The position numbers were made by a program, and so were the translations under genes. This document shows positions 43,101 through 51,699 of a stretch of 64,000 nucleotides of DNA, one piece after another. Each line of letters opens with the position of its first letter. Positions within the stretch are counted from its first letter, which is position 1. The notes beneath the pieces were generated by a model. The model was given only the letters and a program-made list of their open reading frames with translations, did no database searches and was not told where the DNA came from. The stretch comes from Mobilitalea torta (GTDB lineage Bacteria; Bacillota; Clostridia; Lachnospirales; Lachnospiraceae): the NCBI RefSeq assembly GCF_050433395.1, contig NZ_JBNPXH010000007.1, forward strand, positions 62,001-126,000, in the 5' to 3' direction.

Positions 43101-43808
43101 ATGCTGTCGGTGAGAGAGGTAACAAAGAGATATGGCAAGCTGATTGCCAATTATCAGGTGAGCTTTGATATTAACCCGAAGGAAATATCGGTTCTTCTGG
43201 GACCCAATGGCGCCGGTAAATCCACCATCATAAAAAGCATCGCCGGATTGCTAAAATTTGAAGGAAGTATTCTGATCAACGGAAACGAGAATAAATCCCT
43301 GCAGGCAAAGCGGGATCTGGGATATATCCCGGAGATACCTGCCCTGTATGATATGCTGACGGTATGGGAGCATATGGAGTTCATCGCCAGGGCATATTCC
43401 CTGCAGAATTGGCAAGAGAGAGCAGAGGAGCTGCTTCGCCGTTTTGAGCTGGAGGATAAAAGCAAGAAGCTGGGCAATGAATTATCCAAAGGAATGCAGC
43501 AGAAGCTGAGTATCTGCTGCGGCCTGCTGCCCCAGCCCAAGCTGCTTCTCTTCGACGAACCCATGGTGGGGCTGGATCCCCATGCAATTAAGGAATTAAA
43601 GAAGCTGTTCGTGGAGCTGCGTGACCAGGGAGCGGGCATTCTTATCAGCACCCATATGCTGGATAGTGTGGAGGGGTATTGGGACAGTGCCAATATTATG
43701 ATAGACGGCAGGATTGCCGCCAGAAGGACGAGGGAGGAGATCGAAGGCTCCGGTGAAGACCTGGAGGCTTTGTTCTTCAAGATAACGGAAGGGGAGAAGC
43801 AGGCATGA
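43101..43808 (+). CDS. ABC transporter ATP-binding protein
   Basis: 235 residues: Walker A GPNGAGKST, signature LSKGMQQKLSICCGLL, Walker B LLLFDEPMVGLDP and H-loop ISTHMLDSVE. It resembles the ATPases of putative export systems (YtrB/EcsA-like group). The stop overlaps the start of the permease gene by four bases (ATGA), which indicates a two-gene unit. Substrate unknown. Confidence 0.92.
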   Translation: MLSVREVTKRYGKLIANYQVSFDINPKEISVLLGPNGAGKSTIIKSIAGLLKFEGSILINGNENKSLQAKRDLGYIPEIPALYDMLTVWEHMEFIARAYSLQNWQERAEELLRRFELEDKSKKLGNELSKGMQQKLSICCGLLPQPKLLLFDEPMVGLDPHAIKELKKLFVELRDQGAGILISTHMLDSVEGYWDSANIMIDGRIAARRTREEIEGSGEDLEALFFKITEGEKQA

Positions 43809-45406
43809 AGGCAATAACCTATCTGATGTTAACCCGTTTTAAAAACCGCATTCTCTCCCTTAAGAAAAAGCCGGCGATGCTGGTGTTGTATCTGGTGATT
43901 GCCGTTTTCTGTGTGTTTTCTGTTATAATGCTGGCGGTCATGGACAATGAGACGGCGCAGCGCAGCTTGGCGGATGAGAGGATTTTATATCTTATATTAG
44001 CCGGTCTGGGCCTGTTCTATCTGTGGATATTTATGAACTCAGGCTTATCCACCGGCTCCAGTCTGTTTACGATGCCGGATGTGGGACTGCTCTTTGTGGC
44101 CCCCATCTCTTCTAAGAAGATTCTGCTCTATGGCCTGATCAGTACCATGGGAAACTCACTTCTCGGCTCTCTGTTCATACTATACCAGGTGAGCAATCTG
44201 AAAACGCAGTTTGGATACGGTTTTCGTGAAATTGCCGCATTGTTTCTGATCTATGCATTAATGGTTCTGTTCTGCCAGCTGCTGGCCATCGGTATCTATA
44301 TATTTTCCAACGGGAATCCTCTTCGGAAGAAGCTGGTGATGATCATAGTCTACTTTTTATTTGTCTTAGTTTTACTGGGGGCTTTTTCAATTCAGCGAAC
44401 GGAACAGATTGGAACCTTTCGTGCATTTTTAGGCTTGATGGATCAGAAGTGGTTTGGGTTTATTCCTGTGGCCGGATGGTCTGTTATGCTGTTTGACGGT
44501 GTTGTGAAGGGTTCCTTGGGAACCATGCTTATTGCATTGGCTCTTTATCTGGGAGCGGGCGGTATTGTGATGGCCCTGCTGACCAGGGGAAAAGCAGATT
44601 ATTACGAGGATGTTCTGGTGTCTACGGAGATGACCTTCCATAACCTCAGTGCCGTGAAGGAAGGCAGAAGCATGCAGAAGATGAATAGAAAAGCCCGCAA
44701 GCTAAAGGAAAATGAGATTGGGATTCATCGCGGAACGGGTGCCAATACCTTTCTGTACAAGCATATTCTTGAGCTGAGAAGAAGAAGCAGGTTTGTTTTT
44801 ATCGATTTATACACGGCATTTCTCGTAGCCGGTGCAGGAATTGCAGGCTATTATTTCAAAAAACTGCAGGCCCCTTCCATTGCTGCTTATGGTGTATTGG
44901 GCGTGGCGGTTTATCTGCAATTTATTTTTTCCATGATGGGGGCGCTGAAGGCGGAGCTTGCCAAGCCTTACATCTATCTGATTCCGGAGAAGTCTATTAA
45001 AAAAGTATTTGCTGCTTCTTTGACCTCTCTTATGAAACATGTGATAGACGGTCTTTTGATGTTTGTGGTGCTGGGAAGCCTGAGCGGAATTGATTTTCTG
45101 ACCTGTCTCTTTTCCGCGGCGGCCTATTCGGCGTCCGGTGCGGTGTTTGTGGCTCTTACCATACTCTACCAGAGGGTTCTGGGCGGACAGCCCAATAAGC
45201 TGGTACAGGTTTTTCTGAGTATTGGTCTGCTGGCCGCAGTAATGGGACCGGCTATTATAATATCAGTGATAGCAGCGGCTTTACTGCCGCCTGCCCTGGA
45301 TTTTCTATGCACCCTGCCTTTCACTCTGTTCTGCCTGCTGGTAGCGGCGCTGGTGCTGGTAACCTGCGGCAATCTCATTGATAAATCGGAATACACGGGA
45401 CATTAA
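43805..45406 (+). CDS. Putative ABC exporter permease (PF16962-like)
   Basis: 533 residues with about ten to twelve hydrophobic helices and a basic cytoplasmic loop near residues 275-305 (KEGRSMQKMNRKARKLKENE). Segments such as MPDVGLLFVAPISSKKILLYGLISTMG and LIPEKSIKKVFAASLTS resemble the family annotated as putative ABC exporter. It starts inside the end of the ATPase gene. Its export cargo is unknown. A large palindrome begins ten bases after its stop. Confidence 0.8.
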   Translation: MKAITYLMLTRFKNRILSLKKKPAMLVLYLVIAVFCVFSVIMLAVMDNETAQRSLADERILYLILAGLGLFYLWIFMNSGLSTGSSLFTMPDVGLLFVAPISSKKILLYGLISTMGNSLLGSLFILYQVSNLKTQFGYGFREIAALFLIYALMVLFCQLLAIGIYIFSNGNPLRKKLVMIIVYFLFVLVLLGAFSIQRTEQIGTFRAFLGLMDQKWFGFIPVAGWSVMLFDGVVKGSLGTMLIALALYLGAGGIVMALLTRGKADYYEDVLVSTEMTFHNLSAVKEGRSMQKMNRKARKLKENEIGIHRGTGANTFLYKHILELRRRSRFVFIDLYTAFLVAGAGIAGYYFKKLQAPSIAAYGVLGVAVYLQFIFSMMGALKAELAKPYIYLIPEKSIKKVFAASLTSLMKHVIDGLLMFVVLGSLSGIDFLTCLFSAAAYSASGAVFVALTILYQRVLGGQPNKLVQVFLSIGLLAAVMGPAIIISVIAAALLPPALDFLCTLPFTLFCLLVAALVLVTCGNLIDKSEYTGH

Positions 45407-45415
45407 GGTAGGTAG

Positions 45416-45608
45416 GTTGCAGTTCGGTCTGTGGATGCGGCGGGACATGGTGCTCCCTCACACACAGGATGGAAGACATATGACTGGATTTGTATGTCAC
45501 ACCCGTACAAGCTTGTTCGTCTGTGCCATACAAATCCAATCACATCTCTTCCATACAGTGCATTATGGGAGCACCATGTCCCGCCGCATCCACAGACCGA
45601 ACTGCAAC
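45416..45608. repeat. 193-bp palindrome with perfect 42-bp arms (possible fold-back MITE)
   Basis: The left arm 45416-45457 and right arm 45567-45608 are perfect reverse complements over 42 bp. The 109 bp between them are also mostly self-complementary (shared tggatttgtatg, atggaaga and acaagc blocks), closing on a short loop near 45512. It carries short open frames on both strands because it is symmetric. I see no clear target-site duplication or transposase. It separates the ABC exporter from the rpsO promoter. Confidence 0.93.
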
Positions 45609-45633
45609 AGTGAAATATTTCATGAAAAAGATG

Positions 45634-45770
45634 TTTACAATAAGAAGGCAATGTGGTACACTACCTAAGGTATCGATAGATACTTTAGTGATAATCAGCC
45701 GATGCCCAGAAACCGGACACTCCGACCTCTTTCCTGGTATCCGGCGTTTTAAATGAAAGGAGAATTTACA
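45634..45770 (+). promoter_or_regulatory. rpsO promoter and leader
   Basis: TTTACA (45634-45639), a 17-bp spacer and TACACT (45657-45662) are followed by a leader of about 100 nt. The leader has the pairing aaggtatc / gatacttt and paired ccgg blocks around gcccagaaaccggacac. S15 is known in many bacteria to repress its own translation through the leader; whether this one does is inference. Confidence 0.5.
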
Positions 45771-46037
45771 ATGATTAGCAAAGAGAAAAAGCAGGAAATT
45801 ATCAAGAACTTTGGCAGAACACCTGAGGATACCGGTTCACCGGAGGTTCAGATCGCTCTTCTGTCAGAGAGAATTAACGAGCTGACAGAGCATCTTAAGA
45901 TCAATAAGAAGGATCATCATTCCAGAAGAGGCCTTCTTAAGATGGTTGGACAGAGAAGAGGCTTACTTGAATACCTGAAGAAAACCAATATCGAAGAATA
46001 CCGTAATCTTATTGAGCGTTTAGGCTTAAGAAAGTAA
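45771..46037 (+). CDS. rpsO: 30S ribosomal protein S15
   Basis: 88 residues. ATG 45771 is used (AAAGGAGAA upstream); an in-frame ATG at 45753 would add six residues and lacks a ribosome site. Signature: FGRTPEDTGSPEVQIALLSERINELTEHLK, DHHSRRGLLKMVGQRRGLLEYL. It binds 16S rRNA early in 30S assembly. Confidence 0.98.
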   Translation: MISKEKKQEIIKNFGRTPEDTGSPEVQIALLSERINELTEHLKINKKDHHSRRGLLKMVGQRRGLLEYLKKTNIEEYRNLIERLGLRK

Positions 46038-46057
46038 TCAGAGGTTGATTTGATTGT

Positions 46058-46108
46058 AAGGCTGTCCCATTATGTAGCCGTTTGTGCTAATATTGGGATG
46101 GCCTTTAT
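46058..46108 (+). terminator. Intrinsic terminator of rpsO
   Basis: A 12-bp stem, aaggctgtccca / tgggatggcctt with two G-U pairs, followed by tatgttt. Confidence 0.65.
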
Positions 46109-46148
46109 GTTTATATTAAAGGAAGAAAGGCGCTGATGGGAGAAGAAT

Positions 46149-47561
46149 ATGAATTTAATTAAAAATATGCTGAAGGATAAGGCTTTTTTATCAAAAACCA
46201 TTGCCATCACCATTCCGATAGCAGTACAAAATCTCTTGAATAATGTGCTGAATCTGGTGGACACTCTGATGATCGGACGGCTGGGAGAAACAACGGTAGC
46301 GGCAGTCGGACTGGCAAATAAGGTTTTCTTTGTGTTTTCCTTACTGATGTTTGGTATCTGCAGCGGTTCCAGTATTCTTGCCGCCCAATATTACGGCAAG
46401 CGCGAAGTGCTCAACATCAGGAGAGTGCTGAGGATATCTCTGATTATTGGGGTAAGTGCCTCTTTTCTCTTTGTTATTCCGGGGATTCTGTGTCCCAAGC
46501 TGGTTATGCGTATCTTTACCCCATCGGAAGAAACCATGGCTATAGGAGCCGCATATTTGATTTTTGTTGCTTTGAGCTATCCTCTTACAGCGGTTACCAA
46601 CTGCTATGTGGCGGTTCTGCGCAGTATGAATTATGTGAAGCTTCCGGTAGCAATTACTTCGATTGCAATATTAGTCAATATTGTATTTAATTATGGACTA
46701 ATCTTCGGTAAATTGGGTATGCCGCGGCTGGGTGTTGCCGGCGCGGCGATTGCCACCCTGCTGGCCAGAATAGTGGAAGTCAGTGCGCTGCTTCTTGCGG
46801 TATACCTGCATAAGGCCGGAGACGGCGGAGTAGGAGAATTTATACATACCAGGTATGTCAGATCACGGGAGAAGGGAAGTGCATTCCTGCACCGTACTTT
46901 TGTAATGAAGTATTTAGGTACCGCATTACCGGTTATTGCAAACGAATTTATGTGGGGGCTTGGGGTTACGATGTATTCCCTGGTCTATGGCAGAATGGGC
47001 GATTCGGCAGCGGCGGCAATTACCATTACCGGTTCGGTAGAGCAGGTTGCGCTGGTATTGTTTTTCGGTATCTGCAGTGCGGCAGCTGTAATCCTTGGAA
47101 ACGAAATGGGTGCGGACCGGCTGAAGGAAGCGGAGGAGCATGCAAAATATTATATCCTACTGCTCTTTGGCTTGACCCTGGTGGGGGCGTTCATAACCAT
47201 GCTGGTGAAGGAACCTGTTATTATGATATTCGAGATGTCCGATACAGTAAATCATTATATCCGGCTATGTCTTACGGTTTTTGCCCTGTATATGCCTCTT
47301 CGGATGATGAACTGTCTGCTTATTGTGGCAATTCTTAGAAGCGGCGGAGACACCAAAGCAGCCCTGTTCCTGGATGTCACAAGCGTATGGCTCATCGGAA
47401 TTCCCATGGCGGTATTAGGGGGACTGGTGCTGCAGCTGCCCATCCATATGGTATATGCCATGATTATGGCAGAGGAGTTTTATAAATTCATCCTTGGCCT
47501 CCTGCGTTACCGTAAGAAAAAATGGCTGAGAAACATTGTTGCTGACACAGGCGAAGCATAG
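46149..47561 (+). CDS. MATE-family efflux transporter
   Basis: 470 residues with twelve predicted helices in two halves. MATE landmarks are LVDTLMIGRLGETTVAAVGLANKVFF in the first half and FMWGLGVTMYSLVYGRMGDSAAAAITI at the start of the second, with acidic residues in helix 1 and helix 7 regions. It extrudes cations or drugs by Na+ or H+ antiport; substrate unknown. It stands alone between rpsO and pnp. Confidence 0.92.
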   Translation: MNLIKNMLKDKAFLSKTIAITIPIAVQNLLNNVLNLVDTLMIGRLGETTVAAVGLANKVFFVFSLLMFGICSGSSILAAQYYGKREVLNIRRVLRISLIIGVSASFLFVIPGILCPKLVMRIFTPSEETMAIGAAYLIFVALSYPLTAVTNCYVAVLRSMNYVKLPVAITSIAILVNIVFNYGLIFGKLGMPRLGVAGAAIATLLARIVEVSALLLAVYLHKAGDGGVGEFIHTRYVRSREKGSAFLHRTFVMKYLGTALPVIANEFMWGLGVTMYSLVYGRMGDSAAAAITITGSVEQVALVLFFGICSAAAVILGNEMGADRLKEAEEHAKYYILLLFGLTLVGAFITMLVKEPVIMIFEMSDTVNHYIRLCLTVFALYMPLRMMNCLLIVAILRSGGDTKAALFLDVTSVWLIGIPMAVLGGLVLQLPIHMVYAMIMAEEFYKFILGLLRYRKKKWLRNIVADTGEA

Positions 47562-47852
47562 TAAGTCCCCGTGCCCTTGTTACAGCCGTTCTCACACGCA
47601 CTGTAATAAGGGATGAGTAAGAATGCCGCATTTCATTTTCATGTTGATTATGAAAATAAATGTGGCATATTGGATATAATAGTGGTATAATTATGAAATT
47701 AGAGTGGCAGGAGGACATCCCGAGACTTCTGAAAAGGTCATCGAGCCGCCGCATCGGTGGAATTTTCAGTTGTTTCGGCACCTCCGGCTCTGAGTATTAT
47801 GAATAAGGAGCAGTTCAAAACAGAGCTGTTTCTGAGAAAAGGAGATCAAAAT
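47562..47852 (+). promoter_or_regulatory. pnp upstream region and candidate structured leader
   Basis: A long hairpin (atgccgcattt / aaatgtggcat with an inner attttcat / atgaaaat, 47623-47668) may end the MATE transcript, though it has no T-run. Two TATAAT boxes (47675, 47686) follow without clear -35 elements. The ~160-nt leader before pnp has ctgaaaa / ttttcag and ggtg / cacc pairings. pnp leaders are often processed by RNases for autocontrol in other bacteria; here this is only a possibility. Confidence 0.4.
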
Positions 47853-49940
47853 ATGTACAAAAGTTATTCAATGGATCTGGCCGGCAGAACTCTTACCGTA
47901 GAGATCGGAAGAGTAGCGGCACAGGCAAATGGTGCAGCTTTAATGCATTACGGCGATACGGTGGTATTATCCACTGCTACCGCATCCAGCAAGCCCAGAG
48001 AGGGAATCGATTTCTTTCCCCTGAGTGTGGAATATGAAGAAAAATTATATGCGGTAGGCAAGATTCCCGGAGGCTTCATCAAAAGAGAAGGTAAGCCCTC
48101 CGAGAATTCAATTCTCACCTCCCGGGTCATTGACCGTCCCATGAGACCGCTGTTCCCCAAGGATTACCGGAATGATGTAACCCTGAACAACCTGGTGCTT
48201 TGTGTTGATCAGGACTGTTCCCCGGAGGTAACAGCTATGCTGGGGTCTGCAATTGCCACCTGCATCTCTGACATTCCCTTTGACGGACCCACCGCCTCAA
48301 CCATGGTTGGAATGGTGGACGGACAGCTGGTATTCAATCCTACCTCTGTCCAGAGAGAGCAGTCGACCCTGTCTCTTACGGTAGCTTCTACCAAGGAAAA
48401 GGTAATTATGATTGAAGCGGGGGCGGATGAGCTTCCGGAGGATAAGATGATCGAAGCGATCTTCGCGGCTCATGAGCTGAATCAGAAGATCATCGAATTT
48501 ATTGAACAGATTGTTGCCGAGACAGGTAAGGCAAAGCATGATTATATCGTGTGCGATACTCCCGAGGATCTGTATGAGGATATGGTAAGCTTTATTACAC
48601 CGGAGGCCATGGAGGTTGCCGTATTTACCGATGAGAAGCAGGTAAGGGAAGCAAACATCCGGGAGATTACAGACCGTCTTGCTGCCAGATATGAAGAGAC
48701 CCATCCGGAATGGCTTCCGCTGCTGGGAGAAGCCATTTATAAATTCGAGAAAAAGACGGTGCGCAAGATGATCTTAAAGGATCAGAAACGTCCTGACGGC
48801 AGAAAGGTGACCGAGATCAGAAAATTGGCCGCCGAGATTGATGTATTGCCCAGAACCCACGGTTCCGGTATGTTTACCCGCGGTCAGACTCAGGTGCTTA
48901 CCATTACCACCCTGGGCGCGCTGGCAGAGACCCAGAGACTGGACGGGATTGACGAGAATGAGACCGGCAAGCGTTATATGCACCATTATAATTTCCCGTC
49001 CTACTCCGTAGGCGAGACAAGGCCCTCCAGAGGTCCGGGCAGAAGAGAGATCGGCCATGGCGCACTGGCAGAACGTGCTTTAATTCCGGTTCTTCCCGGC
49101 GAAGAGGAGTTCCCTTATGCAATCCGTACGGTTTCAGAGGTGCTGGAGTCAAACGGCTCTACTTCCCAGGGAAGTATCTGCGCTTCCACCCTGTCACTGA
49201 TGGCCGCGGGCGTTCCGATTAAAGCTCCCGTAGCAGGTATCTCAGTCGGTCTTGTAACCGGAGACACAGATGATGATTATATTATTTTAACAGATATCCA
49301 GGGTCTTGAAGATTTCTTCGGGGATATGGACTTCAAGGTTGCGGGAACCCATAAGGGAATTACCGCAATCCAGATGGATATTAAGATTCATGGCCTGACC
49401 AGAGAGATTATTGAAAAAGCAATCTACAGAACCAAGGAAGCAAGAACCTATATCCTGGATGAAGTTATGACTCCTGTAATTGCGGAGCCGAGATCCGAGG
49501 TTGGCCCTTACTCTCCGAAGATTGTTCAGATTAAGATTGATCCTTCCAAGATCGGTGAGGTTGTCGGTCAGAGAGGCAAGACCATTAATGCCATTATCGA
49601 CCAGACCGGAGTGAAGATTGATATTACCGATGACGGTGCCGTATCGATTTGCGGCCTGGATAAGGAAAGCATCCAGAAGGCGGTGGATATTGTTAAGATG
49701 ATTGTTACCGAGTTTGAAGAGGGTCAGCAGTATACCGGTAAGGTAATCAGCATTAAGGACTTCGGTGCTTTCATCGAATTTGCCCCTGGCAAGGAAGGAA
49801 TGGTTCATATCTCCAAGATTGCAAAGCATAGAGTGGAGCATGTGGAGGATGTACTGACACTGGGTGATATTGTTAAGGTGGTATGTCTTGGCCAGGACAA
49901 GATGGGCCGAATCAGCTTCAGCATCAAGGACGCGAAATAA
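47853..49940 (+). CDS. pnp: Polyribonucleotide nucleotidyltransferase (PNPase)
   Basis: 695 residues from ATG 47853 (AAAAGGAGA upstream); the frame is open further but without a ribosome site. Two RNase PH modules are seen, the second containing GSGMFTRGQTQVL, RRVMHHYNFP-like YMHHYNFPSYSVGETRPSRGPGRREIGHG, and DIQGLEDFFGDMDFKVAG. A KH domain (IGEVVGQRGKTINAI) and an S1 domain (GKVISIKDFGAFIEFAPGKEGMVHIS) complete the protein. It performs 3'-5' phosphorolytic RNA decay. The rpsO-pnp pairing of many bacteria is interrupted here by the MATE gene. Confidence 0.97.
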   Translation: MYKSYSMDLAGRTLTVEIGRVAAQANGAALMHYGDTVVLSTATASSKPREGIDFFPLSVEYEEKLYAVGKIPGGFIKREGKPSENSILTSRVIDRPMRPLFPKDYRNDVTLNNLVLCVDQDCSPEVTAMLGSAIATCISDIPFDGPTASTMVGMVDGQLVFNPTSVQREQSTLSLTVASTKEKVIMIEAGADELPEDKMIEAIFAAHELNQKIIEFIEQIVAETGKAKHDYIVCDTPEDLYEDMVSFITPEAMEVAVFTDEKQVREANIREITDRLAARYEETHPEWLPLLGEAIYKFEKKTVRKMILKDQKRPDGRKVTEIRKLAAEIDVLPRTHGSGMFTRGQTQVLTITTLGALAETQRLDGIDENETGKRYMHHYNFPSYSVGETRPSRGPGRREIGHGALAERALIPVLPGEEEFPYAIRTVSEVLESNGSTSQGSICASTLSLMAAGVPIKAPVAGISVGLVTGDTDDDYIILTDIQGLEDFFGDMDFKVAGTHKGITAIQMDIKIHGLTREIIEKAIYRTKEARTYILDEVMTPVIAEPRSEVGPYSPKIVQIKIDPSKIGEVVGQRGKTINAIIDQTGVKIDITDDGAVSICGLDKESIQKAVDIVKMIVTEFEEGQQYTGKVISIKDFGAFIEFAPGKEGMVHISKIAKHRVEHVEDVLTLGDIVKVVCLGQDKMGRISFSIKDAK

Positions 49941-49958
49941 GGTTTCACAATAAGATAT

Positions 49959-50009
49959 CTCCGGGAAGAGAGCGGACAGGATCCTCCGCGCTTTCTTCCC
50001 GGAGTTTTT
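49959..50009 (+). terminator. Intrinsic terminator of pnp
   Basis: An 11-bp perfect stem ctccgggaaga / tcttcccggag followed by ttttt. Confidence 0.9.
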
Positions 50010-50134
50010 AATCATACCTTAACTTGACATTCGGTGGGATAGCAGTTATCATTGGTCTTGTGAATTTATTACAGGAATGGTAACTGTTGAGATGATTCAC
50101 AAACAATTATATGCAGAAAGGAAAGAAAGGAATT

Positions 50135-51574
50135 ATGAAAAAACGATTATTATCTTTACTGCTGGTTCTTATGCTGTGCATCAGCATGCTGCCTGTCGGT
50201 CAGGCATCAGCGGCAACCGGTAACGAGCTGCAAAGCTTTAATGCAGGACAGAACTTCAGCGACTGGGCATTTATGGATCTGGTGACTGGAGATACCTACG
50301 GTTTGTATCCTTTGAGCTGGTATGAGGGGGATATGACCCGGGCAATCACAACTGCTGATATGAAATGGCTGTTGGCCGGATTCCGCTGTAAGCTGCTGGA
50401 AATGGACGGCATACAGAAAGCAGGATATGTTTCCTTTAAAATGCCTGAAAAAAAGACAGTGGAAGAGGTTATTGGCTATTTGTATGATACCGCCAGAGAC
50501 TTTACCTTTGCCACGGAGCTGCCCTGGGGGGATACCAATGCTGTATCTTATGCGAAGGAAAATGGAATTTACACCGGCAAAAACGGTGAGCTTGGGCTGA
50601 AGGATATCTGTTCCTATGAGCAGGCCTGTGTCTTGGCGGCAAGACTGGTGGCGGATATCTATGACAAGCTGGATGCCAGCAGCAAGGGTTTTCTCTGGGA
50701 GACAAAGGCCAATGGCAATACGGTATACATGCTGGGTTCCATTCATATGGCTGACACGAAGATCTATCCCTTCAGCGGCAAGATATGGGACGCTTACCAG
50801 AGTGCGGATGTCCTGGGCGTAGAGCTTAATGCCTTTGATACGACGGGCGCCATGGATCTGATCAATATGGCGGTCTATACCGATGGAACCACTTTGAAGG
50901 ATCATGTTTCAAAGGAGACCTATGACAAGGTGGTCGAATTTGCACAGATCTTTGGTGTTGGCGAAGAGCAGATCTCCTTGATGAAGCCCTGGTATATTTA
51001 CATATCCTTTTCTTCTCTGGCAGTTACAGGCACCGGATCAGTGGAGGAAGCATCCCAGGGAGCTTCTCTGGGAATTGATATGACCTTTATGACCAATGCT
51101 CTTCTCACCGGTAAGCCCATTATGGAACTGGAAGGCTATAAGGGTCAGGCCGGTATGCTGGACAGCTTTTCCGACGAATTAGAGGAATATCTTCTTAACG
51201 ATACCATTGATTCGGTTCTCGAGGTAATGGAGGGCACCAATAAGACCTCCGCCGCACAGGGGCTGAATCTCATGCTGGATTTGTGGCGCAAGGGTGATGC
51301 CGAGAGCTTTAAGCAGTTTACCACCTTTGAATATGAGACACAGGATGTTGTGGATGACAAAATGACCGATACAGAGCGGAAGCTTATCCAGGAATACTAT
51401 GATAAGCTGTTTACAGAGCGTAATAAGACGATGGCAGAGTATATCGAGGAACTGTTGAAGGCGGACGGAAACAAGACCTATTTTGTTATTGTAGGAAGCG
51501 GACATTACTTAAGTGATGACAGCATTCTTGATATCCTGGACAGCAAGGGGTATACTATTACACAGATTAAATAG
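50135..51574 (+). CDS. Secreted TraB/GumN-family protein
   Basis: 479 residues from ATG 50135 (GAAAGGAA upstream; ATG 50111 is in frame but lies over that site). A signal peptide ends near QASA (residue ~28). Residues ~30-185 form an N-terminal region that resembles a degenerate SLH-like or helical domain. From ~190 the TraB/GumN fold appears: WETKANGNTVYMLGSIHMAD with the first GxxH, ADVLGVELNAFDT, KPIMELEGYKGQ and a late IVGSGHYLSDDSILDIL with the second GxxH. The conserved His and Glu residues suggest metalloprotease-like chemistry (TIKI-related family); the substrate is unknown. It is extracytoplasmic. Confidence 0.85.
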   Translation: MKKRLLSLLLVLMLCISMLPVGQASAATGNELQSFNAGQNFSDWAFMDLVTGDTYGLYPLSWYEGDMTRAITTADMKWLLAGFRCKLLEMDGIQKAGYVSFKMPEKKTVEEVIGYLYDTARDFTFATELPWGDTNAVSYAKENGIYTGKNGELGLKDICSYEQACVLAARLVADIYDKLDASSKGFLWETKANGNTVYMLGSIHMADTKIYPFSGKIWDAYQSADVLGVELNAFDTTGAMDLINMAVYTDGTTLKDHVSKETYDKVVEFAQIFGVGEEQISLMKPWYIYISFSSLAVTGTGSVEEASQGASLGIDMTFMTNALLTGKPIMELEGYKGQAGMLDSFSDELEEYLLNDTIDSVLEVMEGTNKTSAAQGLNLMLDLWRKGDAESFKQFTTFEYETQDVVDDKMTDTERKLIQEYYDKLFTERNKTMAEYIEELLKADGNKTYFVIVGSGHYLSDDSILDILDSKGYTITQIK

Positions 51575-51601
51575 TAACAGATTCTTCTGGCCATGATATG
51601 G

Positions 51602-51666
51602 GAGGATGCCGCGGATCATACCACAAAAGAAGTTTTGATGGGAAGGTCCGTGACATCCTCTGTTTT
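51602..51666 (+). terminator. Intrinsic terminator of the TraB-like gene
   Basis: A 16-position stem from gaggatgccgcggatc to ggtccgtgacatcctc with one mismatch and two G-U pairs, followed by tgtttt. Confidence 0.7.
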
Positions 51667-51699
51667 AAAAAATAGAATTAGAGAAGGATGGAACCCGAT

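Noticed and set aside
45403..45756. Cys-rich small frames on both strands over the 193-bp palindrome
   Set aside because: The two strands encode the same peptide pieces because the DNA is self-complementary; there is no ribosome site. Treated as repeat, not gene.
49287..50015. A 242-codon minus-strand frame over the end of pnp
   Set aside because: Shadow of pnp codon usage; it crosses the pnp terminator and has no ribosome site or recognisable domain.
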